A model generated the notes under the pieces. It was not told the DNA's origin. It searched no databases and saw nothing but the letters and a program-made list of their open reading frames with translations. From Corynebacterium pseudogenitalium (GTDB lineage: Bacteria > Actinomycetota > Actinomycetes > Mycobacteriales > Mycobacteriaceae), in NCBI RefSeq assembly GCF_024453815.1, contig NZ_CP072934.1:186001-250000 (forward strand): a stretch of 64,000 nt of DNA, written 5' to 3'. Below, piece after piece: positions 61,877-64,000 of this stretch (positions within the stretch are counted from its first letter, which is position 1; the number at the start of each line of letters is the position of its first letter). The position numbers and the translations under genes are program-made.

Positions 61877-63168
61877 CTACCCAAGATAGAGCGCCAACGC
61901 AGCTCTCCAGTTCATGGGGGCAAAGCCCGTCGCCTTGATCTTGTCCAGCGCCAGCGTCGATTCCGCAGGCCGTGGCGCCTTGTCCTCGTACTCCTCCGAA
62001 GTCACCGGGTGTACCTGTGCGGGGTCCTTGCCCATCCCGATGAACACCGCCATTGCGATCTCGTCGCGGCCCACCGAATCCCCATCCGAGGTGATGTTGT
62101 ACACCCCGTACGCAGCCTCGTTGGCGAGCAGGTGGCGGATGCCCTTCGCCAGGTCCTCCGCCGACGTCGGCCGCCCGCGCTGGTCCTTCACCACCCGCGG
62201 CTTTGCGCCGGCCTCCGCGAGGGAGCGCATCGTCGCCATAAAGTTCGCCCCGTCCCCGAACACCCACGACGTGCGCACCACGTAGTGCTTGCGCGCCACC
62301 TGCGCCGCCGTCTCCCCGGCAGCCTTCGACGCCCCGTAGCGGCTCAGCGGGCTCGGCAGCTCGTCTTCCGTGTGCACCTCGTGCGTGCCGTCGAAGATGT
62401 AGTCGCTGGACACGTGCACCAACACCAAGTCGTGCTCATTGGCCACCCGCGCCAGCTGCGCCGGGGCCTCCGCGTTCACACGCCACGCGCCCGCCGGGTC
62501 ATCCTCTGCGCCATTGACGTCGTTGTACGCCGCGCAGTTGATCACCGCCCAATACTTCGACCAGTCCACGCCCTCCAGGTTCGTGATGTCCAGCTGGTCC
62601 CGCCTGCAGAACTCCGCCTCATCCGGCCCGTACAGTTCCTGCAGCGCCCGGCCCAGCTGCCCGTTCGCGCCCGTCACAAGGATTTTGCGCTGGGGGACTG
62701 GGGTGGCGTCGACAAGCATGGGGTGAGTGAGGTCGGCCTCCGAAAGCTCCGTGGGCTCCAGCGGCCACTCGACCTCTTTGTAGGAGCAGTAGGCGTAGCG
62801 CGCGCCGGGCTGGTAGCGCTCGTTGACCAGGTAAATGTACGTCGTGTCGTCCTCGAGCGCCTGGAAGCCGTTGGCCACCCCGCGCGGCACGAACACCGCC
62901 GTCTCCGGGCCGATCTCGCAGCTGAACGTCTCCCCGAACGTCGCTGAGCCCTCGCGCATGTCCACCCACGCCCCAAACACGCGGCCCGACGCCACCGACA
63001 CCCACTTATCCCACGGCTCCGCGTGCATGCCGCGAGTCGCCCCGCGCCGCGCGTTGAAGCTCACATTCTGTTGCACCGGCACCAGCTTCTGTCCAGCCCA
63101 GTTTTCCTTGAACCAGCCGCGGTTATCGCGGTGCACCGCAAGCTCGTGGACTTCCAACCCAGCAATCA

Positions 63169-63169
<1 letters not shown>
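61877..63169 (-). CDS. rmlCD: Fused dTDP-4-dehydrorhamnose 3,5-epimerase / dTDP-4-dehydrorhamnose reductase
   Basis: A 430-residue bifunctional protein. Residues 1-~155 are RmlC, a cupin with RGMHAEPW (His49) and FVPRGVANGFQAL. Residues ~160-430 are RmlD, a short-chain dehydrogenase with NAD(P) loop VTGANGQLG (167-173) and the Y278-GAS-K282 catalytic pair. It completes dTDP-L-rhamnose after RmlB. The fusion is characteristic of corynebacteria (cg0402 in C. glutamicum, recalled). The start overlaps the rmlB stop by one base. Confidence 0.96.

Positions 63170-64000
<831 letters not shown>

Overview
The window is a high-G+C actinobacterial chromosome segment, almost certainly from a Corynebacterium. 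Four things point there. The CRP-type regulator reads like corynebacterial GlxR. RmlC and RmlD are fused. MnhA carries an MnhB-like tail. The gene order follows a block I know from C. glutamicum and M. tuberculosis: crp/glxR, nth, TlpA-like, marP, ephE-like, DUF1469, HAD phosphatase, ssd, tad genes, helicase, cspA, topA, adenylate cyclase, delta-prime subunit. I cannot name the species from sequence alone. Many genes have a TAnnnT -10 box 6-8 nt before the start codon, the leaderless pattern typical of corynebacteria.

Layout. 1-2070: an ECF sigma factor (cut by the window edge) divergent from catalase. 2138-8061: an mnh/mrp cation/proton antiporter operon. 8206-14917: a membrane heptad-repeat protein, a structured leader, and a very large secreted YPDG/G5-domain surface protein. 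15224-21192: tRNA-Pro, metallophosphoesterase, YqeY, a class A penicillin-binding protein, a WhiB protein, DUF4177, RidA and a metallo-beta-lactamase-fold hydrolase. 21565-27008: glxR, a 29-aa membrane peptide, nth, a TlpA-like thioredoxin, marP, an EphE-like hydrolase, a DUF1469 protein and an HAD phosphatase. 27162-31367: a Tad/Flp pilus locus (ssd, tadA, tadB, tadC, flp, two TadE-like genes). 31424-32443: an A+T-richer islet with a HicB-like gene and a broken gene. 32523-43008: YwiC-like protein, MrfA-type helicase, cspA, DedA, topA, a membrane adenylate cyclase and a DNA polymerase III delta-prime subunit. 43058-53000: an accessory region after tRNA-Thr, with DUF3800, a second giant YPDG/G5 gene (frameshifted at a G7 tract), a decayed membrane gene and rhuM. 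53138-64000: alkaline phosphatase, a secreted unknown, an acyl-CoA synthetase-like enzyme, an SGNH hydrolase, a DsbA-like protein, and a cell-wall rhamnose cluster (two GT2 enzymes, rmlA, rmlCD, rmlB).

Together the genes describe an envelope-centred region: ion homeostasis, peptidoglycan synthesis, periplasmic protease and thiol chemistry, pili, surface adhesins and the dTDP-rhamnose pathway. The window also holds both ends of the cAMP circuit: a membrane adenylate cyclase and the cAMP receptor GlxR, with a perfect GlxR site upstream of glxR.

The most unusual material is non-coding. A mosaic family of intergenic palindromic elements occurs at five loci. Its core is a 79-91 nt unit bounded by 16-18 bp inverted arms, and one copy carries a base change present in both arms. 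Two copies supply the last codons and stop of a neighbouring gene. Other points for a second look: the G7 tract that switches off the second adhesin, a shared two-helix C-terminal anchor without LPXTG, paired perfect DnaA boxes upstream of ssd, and a fossil of the adhesin 3' end on the far side of rhuM.
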